Source: Burkholderiales bacterium
GTDB lineage: Bacteria; Pseudomonadota; Gammaproteobacteria; Burkholderiales; Burkholderiaceae_C
Direction of reading: 5' to 3'
Length of the DNA stretch: 64,000 nucleotides
Assembly: GCA_016213265.1 (NCBI GenBank)
Contig: JACRBA010000135.1
Location: 1 to 64,000 of the forward strand
Shown here: positions 26,236-35,417 of the stretch, one piece after another
Layout: the number at the start of each line of letters is the position of its first letter
How positions within the stretch are numbered: the stretch's first letter is position 1
Position numbers and translations under genes: made by a program
Notes under the pieces: model-generated
The model's database searches: none
Seen by the model: the letters and a program-made list of their open reading frames with translations, nothing else
Told to the model about the DNA's origin: nothing

Positions 26236-26661
26236 CGATGAATGCTCGCTTGCGAGTGAGGAGAGATCAACAGAATGCGCCGGCCAAACCCTTTCGCCCA
26301 GGCCGTGGCGAGAAGGCCCGGCCCGTTCCACAGAGCCGGGCGTCCCCTCGCCCGCGTCCCAGGGTCGGCCAACCAGCAGCTGGGCTGCTCGTTGGCGCAG
26401 GGATGCCTGACCTTCGGTTAGGATAGCAGCGTACGATCAAACGTTCGATAGGTTTGCACAGATGATCTGATCCGGAACCGTCGCCTCAGAGCCCCGAGTC
26501 TCGATTGGGGTTTGGCCGCGTAGTCGCCCCGTGGAGCCTGCCTTTGCACAGGAGTTCGGGGCCTGCCGCCGCCGTCTGACCATCCTCTCGGCAAGGGGAT
26601 CGTCCCACAACCGCCGCACCCGCCCTTCGGCATCCCCGTCGCCTAGCAACTGGAGAGAACG
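26236..26661. other. Divergent intergenic control region
   Basis: This 426-base gap separates the leftward racemase gene and the rightward acyl-CoA dehydrogenase gene. It holds operator 3 near its middle, about 200 bases from each start. I see no convincing gene or RNA here; ORFs in it lack protein-like composition. Confidence 0.5.
26438..26451. promoter_or_regulatory. Palindromic operator 3 (CWAACRNNYGTTNG)
   Basis: CAAACGTTCGATAG is the least perfect of the seven copies: A instead of T at position 11. Position between divergent genes fits shared control of the racemase and the acyl-CoA dehydrogenase. Confidence 0.55.
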
Positions 26662-27819
26662 ATGGATTTCGAGTTCAGCCCCGAACAGCGCGCGATCGCC
26701 GAAACGACGCGCCGATTCGTCGAGAAGGAGATGCCGCGTCGAAAGGTCCTTCAGTGGGTGCGCGACAAGGTCGAACCGCCGCAGGAACTGTTCGAGAAGT
26801 TGGGGGCCTTGGGTTACTACGGGTTCCTGCTGCCCGAGGCCTACAGCGGCCTCGAGAGGCCCGATCCGATGGGCATGCTGGCTTTCGTGGAGCAGTTCGC
26901 GCGCGCCTCGGCCGCCGTCACGACGGCGTGGGGGCGCGCCGCAGTCATCCTGGCGCCCCTGGTGGCCAAGTTCGGAACCCCAGAGCAGAAGGACCTCGTG
27001 CTGCCTCGCGTCATGCGGGGCGAAGTCTTCATGGCGCTGGGCCTGACCGAGCCCGGCTCTGGCAGCGACGCGGCCTCGCTACGCACCACGGCCGTTCGGC
27101 GCCCCGACGGCTGCTGGGTCATCAATGGCGAGAAGCTGTACTGTTCGCAGGCGAAGTCGGCGGGATTTCTGATCCTGGCTGCGCGCACCAACCCAAAGGT
27201 GGCCAAACAGGAAGGCATCTCCACCTTCCTGGTTCAGGATCCGGGACGCAACCCCTCGATTGAGCTCACCCGCATCGAGACGATGGGCCTCGGTCCTGTG
27301 CCCACATTTTCCATGCATCTGCGCAATCTTGTCCTGCCGCCGGACGCGCTGATCGGGGAGGAACACAAGGGTTGGCAATGCGTGCTGGGTGGTCTGGACA
27401 ACGAACGCCTCTACCACGGCGCAATCGGCGTCGGCGCCTCGCAGGCGATCATCGACGAGGTGGTCGCTTACGTGAAACAGCGCGAGCAGTTCGGCAAGCC
27501 GCTATCCAAGCTGCAGTCGGTGCGCCACAAGATCGTCGACATGCAGCTGCGCGTGGAGGCAGCACGGCTGCTCGTCTATCGTGGTGCCAGCGTGCTAGAT
27601 CGAACGGGGAGCTGCCATAACGAGGCCTCCTTCGCCAAGGTGGCAGGCGCCGAGTGCTACATGCATTGCGCCTACACAGGGCTGCAACTGCTGGGCGGCT
27701 ACGGCTATACGGTGGACTCTGGATTGCCGATGCACTTCCAGGACGCCAAGCTGTTCGAGATCGGCGGTGGCGCAATGGAGGTGCAGCGCGACATCATCGC
27801 CCGCGGGCTCGGGCTCTGA
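26662..27819 (+). CDS. Acyl-CoA dehydrogenase
   Basis: A 385-residue acyl-CoA dehydrogenase starting MDFEFSPEQRAIAE after GGAGAG. LTEPGSGSD and KQREQFGKPLSKLQ are the family motifs. Glu in helix G (LDNERLYHGA) is the probable base; the MCAD position reads EIGGGAMEV without it. It is a single-gene unit between operator 3 and operator 4. With the racemase it could process a 2-methyl-branched acyl-CoA. Confidence 0.92.
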   Translation: MDFEFSPEQRAIAETTRRFVEKEMPRRKVLQWVRDKVEPPQELFEKLGALGYYGFLLPEAYSGLERPDPMGMLAFVEQFARASAAVTTAWGRAAVILAPLVAKFGTPEQKDLVLPRVMRGEVFMALGLTEPGSGSDAASLRTTAVRRPDGCWVINGEKLYCSQAKSAGFLILAARTNPKVAKQEGISTFLVQDPGRNPSIELTRIETMGLGPVPTFSMHLRNLVLPPDALIGEEHKGWQCVLGGLDNERLYHGAIGVGASQAIIDEVVAYVKQREQFGKPLSKLQSVRHKIVDMQLRVEAARLLVYRGASVLDRTGSCHNEASFAKVAGAECYMHCAYTGLQLLGGYGYTVDSGLPMHFQDAKLFEIGGGAMEVQRDIIARGLGL

Positions 27820-27898
27820 CGCCTGCGGTGCCGCAGCGGGGCGTGATGAGGCAGCACACCCTTGCGCGCTACCCGGGGAAGTGCTGATGCGAGTTGGG

Positions 27899-27912
27899 CT
27901 AACGTTTGTTAG
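27899..27912. promoter_or_regulatory. Palindromic operator 4 (CWAACRNNYGTTNG)
   Basis: CTAACGTTTGTTAG, with perfect CTAAC/GTTAG half-sites, lies 151 bases before the first ABC transporter gene. A weaker look-alike, CTTACGTTAGGTAG, is at 28026-28039, closer to the start codon. Confidence 0.65.
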
Positions 27913-28063
27913 ATTGCGCTCGTACAACTCAGCCTCGCCAAGGTAGGGCCGGGTTTGTGGCGCCCGGAATTCATCGTTTCCCGCTGTCCGTATCGTCATA
28001 GTAGAAAGTTGAAGCCTCGATGGCCCTTACGTTAGGTAGTTTCTCGAACCTCGGAGTGCCCGC

Positions 28064-28864
28064 ATGAGCGCCTCGTTTGCATCGGCCACTGCGCTGCTCG
28101 AGTGCCACGGACTGGAACGGCGGTTCGGCGGTTTGGTGGCCGTGACCGGCGTGGACCTGCGCATCGACCGCGGCGAGATCTTCGGGCTCGTTGGCCCCAA
28201 CGGCAGTGGCAAGACCACGCTGGTCAACGCCATCACCGGCTTCTACCCGCCGCAGAAGGGGCGCATTCTGCTCGACGGTGCCGACATCACCGGCATGAAG
28301 CCCTACCTCGTGGCCAAGCGGCGTCTCGCACGAACATTCCAGAACCTGGCGCTGTTCAACGGCATGTCCGTGCTGGACAACATCATGCTCGGGCGCCACG
28401 TGCACCTCAGGCCCAGCGTGGCCAAGACCGCCTTGTACTGGTGGCTGGGCCAGCCCGAGGAGATTGCCCACCGCCGCGTCTGTGAGGAGATCATCGAGTT
28501 CCTTCAGTTGCAGGGCGTGCGCGACGAGCCGGTCGAGTCGCTGCCCATCGGCTTGAAGAAGCGCGTCGAGCTGGCGCGCGCGCTGGTCGCTGAACCCAGC
28601 TTCCTCATCCTCGACGAGCCGATGGCCGGCATGAACCAGGAGGAGAAGGAGTACATGGCGCGCTTCGTGCTCGACGCGCGCGACGAGCGCGGCATTACCG
28701 TATTGCTGATCGAGCACCACATGGATATCGTGACCGGCATCTGCGACCGCATCATGGCGCTCAACTACGGCGAGGTCATCGGAACGGGATTGCCCCGCGA
28801 AGTGGTGGCCAACCCGCGCGTGGTCGAGGCCTACCTCGGAAAGGGCCACCAGCATGCAGCGTGA
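28064..28864 (+). CDS. livG: Liv-type ABC transporter ATP-binding protein (LivG)
   Basis: A 266-residue ATPase of the branched-chain amino acid/organic acid uptake family. Walker A is GPNGSGKTT, Walker B LILDEP, and the signature is LPIGLKKRVELARAL instead of LSGGQ, a variant common in LivG proteins. HHMD supplies the switch His. First gene of operon F; its 3' end overlaps the ligase gene by 11 bases. Drives import together with LivF, LivH and LivM. Confidence 0.93.
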   Translation: MSASFASATALLECHGLERRFGGLVAVTGVDLRIDRGEIFGLVGPNGSGKTTLVNAITGFYPPQKGRILLDGADITGMKPYLVAKRRLARTFQNLALFNGMSVLDNIMLGRHVHLRPSVAKTALYWWLGQPEEIAHRRVCEEIIEFLQLQGVRDEPVESLPIGLKKRVELARALVAEPSFLILDEPMAGMNQEEKEYMARFVLDARDERGITVLLIEHHMDIVTGICDRIMALNYGEVIGTGLPREVVANPRVVEAYLGKGHQHAA

Positions 28865-30806
28865 AGACCACGCGCTGACGGCGTCCCCGGTCTCTTCCGG
28901 TGGCGGCTGGGATCTGAACCCCGAAACGACGCTGACTCGGCTGCTGGCGCTCAACGCCCGCACTCACGGTGCCCGCGTAGCGATGCGCGAGAAGGCGCTG
29001 GGCATCTGGCAGGAGTTCACCTGGGCCGAGGTGCTTGACGAGGTGCTCGCCGTGGCCGCGGGCCTGGAGCAGATGGGTTTCGCCCCCGGCGATTCGCTGC
29101 TGGTCCTGGGCGACAACCGGGCTCGGCTGTACATGGGCATGCTGGCTGTAGGTGCACTCGGCGGCTATGCGATGCCGGTGTACCCCGACGCCACGCCCGC
29201 CGAGGTACTGCACTTTGCCAGCGAGGCAAGGGCACGGTTTGCACTCGCGGAGGACCAGGAACAGGTCGACAAGGTGCTCGAGTTGCGCGAGACGGCACCG
29301 GGCCTGGCACACGTCGTGTACGACGACCCGCGTGGCTTGAACAACTACCGGGTCGCGGGCCTGGTTGGCTGGGAAAGCCTGCGCGACGCAGGCGCCGCAC
29401 GGCTGCGAGATCAGCCCGCCCTGCGCGACGACATCATCCAGCGCTCGCGGCCCGACGGGCCGGCGGTGTTCGTGCACTCGTCCGGCACCACCGGCAAGCC
29501 AAAGGGCGTGGTGCTGCAGCAGCGCAACGTCCTCGCAGGTGTCAGCAACGCGGCCAAGGGCCAAGTTTTCGGCTTCGACGAAAAGATCCTCGCCTACCTG
29601 CCGATGGCCTGGATCGGCGACTTTGCCGTATCCATGGCGGCCGGCGTGGCGCTGCGCTTCACCATCAACATCCCCGAGCGCTCGGAAACGGTACTCCGCA
29701 ACCTGCGCGAGATCGCCCCCACGCTATACCTCGCTGCGCCGCGCAGCTGGGACAACATGCTCACGACAATTCGCGTGCGCATGGAGGATTCGACGCCGCT
29801 GAAGAAGCGGATCTTCGATCATTTCATCAACCGCGGCGTCGCCGCCGAACGCCTGAAGCTTGAGGGCAAAGCGCCGTCGGCGGCACAGCGGCTCATGCTG
29901 CGGCTGGGCGAATGGATGGTGTTCGGCCCTGTGAAGGACCAGCTTGGCCTGAGCCGCATGCGGGTGGCTCTAACCGGCGGCGAGGCGATGGGCGAGGACA
30001 CCTTCCTCTTCTACCGCGCGCTGGGCATCAACCTGCGTCAACTCTACGGCCAGACCGAAAGCAGCGCCTTCAATTCAGTGCAGGCTGCCGACGAGGTGCG
30101 GCTGCACACGGTGGGCCGGCCGCTGCCGGGTGTCGACTGCCGCATCGCCGACGATGGAGAAATTCTGCTGCGCTCCGGTAGCATCTTCAACGGCTACTTC
30201 CAGAACGAGGAGGCGACACGCAAGACGCTGGTCGACGGCTGGCTCCACACGGGTGACGCCGGCTACGTCGAACCGGACGGGCATCTGGTGGTGCTGGGCC
30301 GTGTGTCAGAGGTCGTCCACACGGCCCGAGGCGAGCGATACATCCCGGGCTACATCGAGAACCGCATCAAGTTCAGCCCCTACGTTCGCGACGTGGCCGT
30401 GCTCGGCGCCGGGCGGGACCACCTGTGCGCGATGGTCTGCATCGACAGCGAGGCCGTCGGGCATTGGGCCGAGGTCCGAGGCATCCCCTACATCTCCTAT
30501 GCCGACCTGTCGCAAAAGCGAGAGGTCTACGACCTGGTGGCCGGCGTGATCCGGCACGTCAACGGAGCCCTCCCCGAAGCACTGCGCATTAGGCGCTTCG
30601 TCAACCTGCACAAGGAGTTCGACGCCGACGACGGTGAGATCACGCGCACCCGCAAGCTGCGACGCAACGTGATCGATGAGCACTACGCCGCCGTCATCCA
30701 GGCCCTGTACTCGCATACGCGCTCGGTGCGGATGAAGGCGCAGATCACCTACGACACCGGGGAGACCGGTGTCATCGAGCGTGAACTCGCGCTGGAGGAT
30801 CTCTGA
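28854..30806 (+). CDS. AMP-forming acyl-CoA ligase, long-chain (bubblegum-like)
   Basis: A 650-residue adenylate-forming ligase that activates a carboxylic acid with ATP and CoA. The P-loop motif is HSSGTTGKPKGVV, A5 is YGQTESS and A7 is LHTGDAGY. The hinge Asp is replaced in GRVSEVVHTARGERYIPGYI, a variant typical of this long-chain group, and a C-terminal Lys candidate is in TRKLRRN. Being inside the ABC operon suggests that the imported substrate is trapped as CoA ester on entry. It is probably a bulky or long acid rather than an amino acid. Confidence 0.92.
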   Translation: MQREDHALTASPVSSGGGWDLNPETTLTRLLALNARTHGARVAMREKALGIWQEFTWAEVLDEVLAVAAGLEQMGFAPGDSLLVLGDNRARLYMGMLAVGALGGYAMPVYPDATPAEVLHFASEARARFALAEDQEQVDKVLELRETAPGLAHVVYDDPRGLNNYRVAGLVGWESLRDAGAARLRDQPALRDDIIQRSRPDGPAVFVHSSGTTGKPKGVVLQQRNVLAGVSNAAKGQVFGFDEKILAYLPMAWIGDFAVSMAAGVALRFTINIPERSETVLRNLREIAPTLYLAAPRSWDNMLTTIRVRMEDSTPLKKRIFDHFINRGVAAERLKLEGKAPSAAQRLMLRLGEWMVFGPVKDQLGLSRMRVALTGGEAMGEDTFLFYRALGINLRQLYGQTESSAFNSVQAADEVRLHTVGRPLPGVDCRIADDGEILLRSGSIFNGYFQNEEATRKTLVDGWLHTGDAGYVEPDGHLVVLGRVSEVVHTARGERYIPGYIENRIKFSPYVRDVAVLGAGRDHLCAMVCIDSEAVGHWAEVRGIPYISYADLSQKREVYDLVAGVIRHVNGALPEALRIRRFVNLHKEFDADDGEITRTRKLRRNVIDEHYAAVIQALYSHTRSVRMKAQITYDTGETGVIERELALEDL

Positions 30807-30808
30807 TC

Positions 30809-31696
30809 ATGGATTGGCCGTTCTTCTTCGAGCTGGCAATCAACGGCGCCCTGTCCGGGCTGATGTACTCGCTGGTAGCGCTGGGGATCGTACTGATCTA
30901 CAAGTCCTCGTCGGTGCCCAACCTGGCGCAGGGCGCGCTGGCGATGTTGGGCGCTTACGTGGTGCTGGCGTTGTTCGAGACGATGAAGCTGCCCATCTGG
31001 GCGGCGCTTGCCGCGGGCATGGTGGTGATGTTCGGCATCGGCATGGGCATCGAGCGCGTGGCGCTGCGCCGTCTCGCAGGCCGCCCGCTGATCATGATCC
31101 TGATGATGACGCTGGCGCTGGACATTTTCGTGCGCGCCAGCGCGCTGGTGGCCTGGGGCGGCACCAACCGTGTGTTGCCGCTGCCGATCTCGGCCGACCC
31201 CCTGTTCATCGGGCCGGTACTCGTCAACCGCAGCTACGTCGCAGGCGGTGTGATTGCGCTGTCGCTGTTCGGGTTCTTCGTTCTCTTCTTCCGCACACGC
31301 ATGGGCATCGTGCTGCGCGCCATCTCCGACGACTACACCGCCTCGTGGTCGGTGGGCATCTCGGTGGAGCGCGGAGTGGCACTGTCTTGGGCGATGTCCG
31401 CGGTGGTGGCCACCCTGGCCGGCGCTCTTTGGGGTTCGATCCAGGGGGTTGATCAGTCGCTCTCGCTGCTGCTGCTGATGGGCATCACGGTGGCCGTGCT
31501 GGGGGGACTGGACAGCATCGGCGGCGCCATCCTCGCGGGGCTGCTTCTGGGCATGTTCCAGAGCGTTGCATCGGGCTATCTCGATCCGATCGTCGGCGGT
31601 GGCAGCCGAGAACTCGTCGTGGCCGGTACCTTGGTGTTCACCATTCTGGTCCGCCCGCACGGCCTGTTTGGTCGCGAAGACATTCAAAGGATCTGA
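30809..31696 (+). CDS. livH: Liv-type ABC transporter permease (LivH)
   Basis: A 295-residue inner-membrane permease with about eight hydrophobic segments. LMYSLVALGIVLIYKSS near the N-terminus and GLLLGMFQSVASGYLDPI near the C-terminus are typical of LivH. Its start is 2 bases after the ligase stop. It pairs with LivM at 31702. Confidence 0.92.
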   Translation: MDWPFFFELAINGALSGLMYSLVALGIVLIYKSSSVPNLAQGALAMLGAYVVLALFETMKLPIWAALAAGMVVMFGIGMGIERVALRRLAGRPLIMILMMTLALDIFVRASALVAWGGTNRVLPLPISADPLFIGPVLVNRSYVAGGVIALSLFGFFVLFFRTRMGIVLRAISDDYTASWSVGISVERGVALSWAMSAVVATLAGALWGSIQGVDQSLSLLLLMGITVAVLGGLDSIGGAILAGLLLGMFQSVASGYLDPIVGGGSRELVVAGTLVFTILVRPHGLFGREDIQRI

Positions 31697-31701
31697 TCAC
31701 C

Positions 31702-32775
31702 ATGTTCTTTCGACAGGCTGGAATTCACCACAGCACCTACCGCGGGGACAGGCAGCTGTTCCCCATTCCATTCGATCGTTGGCAGATTGGCGTACTGGTC
31801 GCGCTGGCGCTGGCGGCGCCGGCGCTGCTGAGCCCGTTGTACATGAAGAGCTACATGCTGCCGTGGCTCATCTGGACAGCCGCCGCGCTGGGGCTGAACC
31901 TGATCCTCGGCTGGGCCGGACAGTTTCACTTCGGGTACGCCGCGATCATGGGCATCGGCGCCTACACGGCGGTGCACGCGACGCTGCACCGCGTGCCGTT
32001 CGAGATCGCGCTGCTCCTCGCCGGCGCGATGTCCACGCTCATCGGCAGTGCGTTCGCGATCACGGCGCTGCGCGTGCGCGGCCTTTATCTTGCGCTCAGC
32101 ACACTGGCATTGCAGTTCGTGATGGACTGGGTGATCAACAAGGTGCCCGCAGTCAGCGGTGGCACCCAGGCCACGATCCAGGCGCCACCGATGCGCTTGC
32201 TGGGCGTCGAGATCACCTCGGATGCCGGACTCTATTACGTGGCGCTGGTTTGGTGCATCCTGGTCACGGTGTTCATGCTCAACCTGCGCCGGTCGGGCCT
32301 GGGCCGCGCCCTGGTGGCCGTACGCGAGAAAGACTTCGCCGCTGCCGTGATCGGCGTCAACAGCTTCTACTACAAGCTGGTCGCCTTCGCGATGTCTTCG
32401 TTCATCGGCGGCGTCACCGGGGCCATCCTCATTTTCACCTTCTACCGCGCGGTCACGCCCGAGCAGTTCGCCGTGAACGTATCGATCCAGGTGCTGGCGA
32501 TGGTGATCGTGGGCGGGCTCGGCAGCGTGATCGGCTGCTACTTTGGCGTGGCGTTCATCCTGCTGTTGCCGGGCGTCGTGGCAAACCTGATCTTCGCCGC
32601 TGCCCAGGCCGCCGACCTGAAGATTGGTATCGAATTGCTGGCACACATTCCGGCTTTCTTGTACGGCGTGTTGATCATCGGGTTTCTCCTCTTCGAACCG
32701 CTTGGCTTGGCCAAGATCTACAGCAACCTGCGCAACTACTTCATCTTCTGGCCCTTTGGCTACGCCAGAAGGTGA
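31702..32775 (+). CDS. livM: Liv-type ABC transporter permease (LivM)
   Basis: A 357-residue permease with about ten hydrophobic segments. AALGLNLILGWAGQFHFGYA and VREKDFAAAVIGVNSFYYKL are LivM hallmarks, the latter being the loop that contacts the ATPases. It begins 5 bases after livH and precedes the two binding-protein genes. Confidence 0.92.
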   Translation: MFFRQAGIHHSTYRGDRQLFPIPFDRWQIGVLVALALAAPALLSPLYMKSYMLPWLIWTAAALGLNLILGWAGQFHFGYAAIMGIGAYTAVHATLHRVPFEIALLLAGAMSTLIGSAFAITALRVRGLYLALSTLALQFVMDWVINKVPAVSGGTQATIQAPPMRLLGVEITSDAGLYYVALVWCILVTVFMLNLRRSGLGRALVAVREKDFAAAVIGVNSFYYKLVAFAMSSFIGGVTGAILIFTFYRAVTPEQFAVNVSIQVLAMVIVGGLGSVIGCYFGVAFILLLPGVVANLIFAAAQAADLKIGIELLAHIPAFLYGVLIIGFLLFEPLGLAKIYSNLRNYFIFWPFGYARR

Positions 32776-32825
32776 ATCTAGCCTCCTTCCGTTTCCAGCC
32801 AACCTACCCGACGAGGAGTGTCACC

Positions 32826-34070
32826 GTGATCCAAAGATTCAGACTGTTGCTCGGCGCCACCGCGCTCGCCCTTGGGGCGCAGGCATCCTTCGCGGCCGAG
32901 CCGATCCGCTTCGCGCTCTGCTACGACCTCACCAAGGCGTACACCTTCGTCACACCCCAGTTTGCCCAGGCTGCTAAGGACTACGCGGCACTGACCAATC
33001 TGCGAGGCGGCATCGAAGGCAACCCGGTCGAGATCATCGTGCAGGACCACGGCAACGAGCCTCAACGCGGCATCGAGTGCTACGAGCGCGTGAAAGGCCA
33101 GGCGCTGACGGTCGACCTGCTGTCCACACCCGTTTCCCGCGCCGTGCTGCCGCGGGCCATGAAGGATGGTGAGGTCATGATCCAGGCCATGGTCGGGCGG
33201 GGCGATGCTGTCGACGGCGAGGTATTCAACTGGGTGTTCCCGCTGGGCCCGACCTATTGGGGCCAGGCAGCAAACATCGTCGGTCACTACAAGAAGCAAT
33301 CGGGTGGCTCGCTCAAAGGCAAGAAGATCGCGTTCCTGTACATCGACTACCCGTTCGGCCAAGAGCCGATCCCGGTGATGCAGGAGTTGCAGAAGCGGGA
33401 GGGCTTCGAGCTTCAGTTGTTCCCCTACCCGCTTCCTGGCAACGACCAGTCTTCGGCGTGGTCACAGCTCCGACGCTTCCAACCCGACCTTATCGTGCAC
33501 TGGGCCTTTTCGGCCATGCATGTCGTGGCTGCCAAAGAGGCAAAACGAAACGGCATTCCGTTGGAACGGATCGTCAGCGTCAACTGGCTGAACGACGTGG
33601 ACATTGCCAATATCGGCGCGGAGGCAGCCAAGGGCATTCGGCGGGCAACGCCTGTGGTCAGCGGCACCGATCACCCGACCATCAAGACAATCCTTCAAGA
33701 ACTCTACGACAAGGGAAAGGGGAATGGCGACCGCAAGCTTGTGTCGGACATCTACTATGCGCTGGGTCTGGCCACGTACTCGACCATCTTCGAAGGCGCT
33801 CGACTCGCGCTGAAGAACGAGAAGGCGCCACTCACCGCTGCGAAGATGCGCAAGGGGCTCGAGAGCATTCGCGATTTCGATGCCGCTGGACTGCAGCCCG
33901 CCTTGACCGTCACAGGCAAAGACCATGGCGGTGGCGGCAAGACGCGAATCGAAATGTGGGACGGCAGCAAGTGGGTCCCGCAGAGCGACTGGTCCGCCGA
34001 ATACGCCGACCTTGTCTGGAGCACCGTCAAGCAGCACTCTGGCGAGTTTGCCAAGTCCGCAGGCAAGTAA
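32826..34070 (+). CDS. ABC transporter periplasmic substrate-binding protein 1
   Basis: A 414-residue periplasmic binding protein of the Peripla_BP_6 type. The signal peptide (IQRFRLLLGATALALGAQASFA) is cleaved probably before AEPIRFALCYDL. GTG at 32826 has a GAGGAG site 7 bases upstream; the frame is open further 5' only beneath the permease gene. It shares long stretches with the next gene, for example LCYDLTK, QDHGNEPQRGI, RGDAVDGEVF and YDKGKGNGDRKLV, so the two are tandem duplicates. Confidence 0.92.
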   Translation: MIQRFRLLLGATALALGAQASFAAEPIRFALCYDLTKAYTFVTPQFAQAAKDYAALTNLRGGIEGNPVEIIVQDHGNEPQRGIECYERVKGQALTVDLLSTPVSRAVLPRAMKDGEVMIQAMVGRGDAVDGEVFNWVFPLGPTYWGQAANIVGHYKKQSGGSLKGKKIAFLYIDYPFGQEPIPVMQELQKREGFELQLFPYPLPGNDQSSAWSQLRRFQPDLIVHWAFSAMHVVAAKEAKRNGIPLERIVSVNWLNDVDIANIGAEAAKGIRRATPVVSGTDHPTIKTILQELYDKGKGNGDRKLVSDIYYALGLATYSTIFEGARLALKNEKAPLTAAKMRKGLESIRDFDAAGLQPALTVTGKDHGGGGKTRIEMWDGSKWVPQSDWSAEYADLVWSTVKQHSGEFAKSAGK

Positions 34071-34135
34071 CGACAAACAGCGGCGCCGCGACCGGGATGA
34101 CCTCGGATGCGGCGCCCTCAACCGGAGAACGCCCC

Positions 34136-35386
34136 ATGCGATCCAGCCTGATTCGAGCCATTGCCGCCGTAGCACTCGTTACCGCCACGGCAACCGCACA
34201 GGCCCAAGCCGCCGATCCCGTCCGCTTCGGCCTGTGCTACGACCTCACCAAGATCTACGTCGCAGCCGTGCCGCAGGTGGCTCAAGCCGCCAAGGACTTT
34301 GCCGACCTGATGAACCTCCGAGGGGGGCTTGAAGGGCATCCGATCCAGGTGACGGTTCAGGATCACGGCAACGAGCCCCAGCGCGGCATCGATTGCTACG
34401 AACGGCTCAAGCGCGAAGGCGTGATGGTCTTCGACTTCTTCTCAACGCCGGTGTCACGCGCGGTGCTGCCGCGCATCATGCAGGACGGCAACATCCTGCT
34501 GCAGCCTCTAGTGGGCCGGGGCGATGCGGTGGATGGCGAGGTGTTCAAGAATGTGTTCGTGCTGGCGCCCACATACTGGGGCCAAGCCGCGAACATCGTC
34601 AGCTACTTCAAGAAGCAGGCCGGCGGCAACCTGGACGGCAAGAAGATTGCGTTCCTTTACCTGGATACCCCGTTCGGTCGCGAGCCGATCCCGGTGTTCG
34701 AGGCTCTCAAACGCCTCGAACGATTTGACTTCCAGACCTTCCCGTTTCCTGTCCCGGGCAATGACCAGAGCGCGGCATTCGCGCAGATCCGCCGATATCA
34801 ACCCGACTGGGTGGTGCTGTGGTCCTTCTCGCCGCTGAATCCGATCTCCTTCCGCGAGATGCAGCGCAACGGGATCCCCATCGAGCGCATGGTGACGGGC
34901 AACTGGATCAACGAAGTCGACATCAACAACTTTGGCGCCGCCGCCGCCAAGGGACTGAAGCGGTCTGCCGTGGTGAGCGGCGGCGCCGAACATCCGCTGG
35001 TGCAGGACATCCTGCGCGAGTTGTACGACAAGGGCAAGGGCAACGGCGACAGAAAACTCGTCGCTGACTCGTATTACAACACCGGCCTCGCAGTCTACTC
35101 GTCGGCATTCGAGGGCGTGCGCCTTGCGATCAAGACTCAAGGATGGCCGCTCACGCCGGAGAAGATTCGCCAGGGCATGTACCGCCTGAAGAACCACGAC
35201 GCCAAGGGCTTCATGGCGCCGATCACCGTGACGCCGCAGGACCACGGCGGTGGAGGCAAGACGCGCATCGACATGTGGGACGGCACCAAGTGGGTGCCGC
35301 AGACGCCCTGGTTCGCCGACTACACCGGCCTGGTGAGCACGCTCATCAAGGCCAACTCGGCGGACTTTGCCAAGGCGAACAAGTGA
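34136..35386 (+). CDS. ABC transporter periplasmic substrate-binding protein 2
   Basis: A 416-residue paralogue of the preceding binding protein. The signal peptide MRSSLIRAIAAVALVTATAT ends before about ADPVRFGLCYDL. GGAGAA precedes the ATG at 34136. Differences from copy 1 cluster in the middle and in ligand-lobe segments, so the two may bind different members of one substrate class. The gap of 65 bases between the copies holds no clear terminator. Confidence 0.92.
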   Translation: MRSSLIRAIAAVALVTATATAQAQAADPVRFGLCYDLTKIYVAAVPQVAQAAKDFADLMNLRGGLEGHPIQVTVQDHGNEPQRGIDCYERLKREGVMVFDFFSTPVSRAVLPRIMQDGNILLQPLVGRGDAVDGEVFKNVFVLAPTYWGQAANIVSYFKKQAGGNLDGKKIAFLYLDTPFGREPIPVFEALKRLERFDFQTFPFPVPGNDQSAAFAQIRRYQPDWVVLWSFSPLNPISFREMQRNGIPIERMVTGNWINEVDINNFGAAAAKGLKRSAVVSGGAEHPLVQDILRELYDKGKGNGDRKLVADSYYNTGLAVYSSAFEGVRLAIKTQGWPLTPEKIRQGMYRLKNHDAKGFMAPITVTPQDHGGGGKTRIDMWDGTKWVPQTPWFADYTGLVSTLIKANSADFAKANK

Positions 35387-35417
35387 CCGCGAATTCCACG
35401 CTGGAACCGAGCCTCCC

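Noticed and set aside
27823-27836. CTGCG-GTGC-CGCAG hairpin after the acyl-CoA dehydrogenase as terminator
   Set aside because: Short stem without T run, common by chance at this GC content.
28026-28039. CTTACGTTAGGTAG as an eighth operator
   Set aside because: Only about 11 of 14 positions agree and the dyad is poor; kept as a remark under operator 4.
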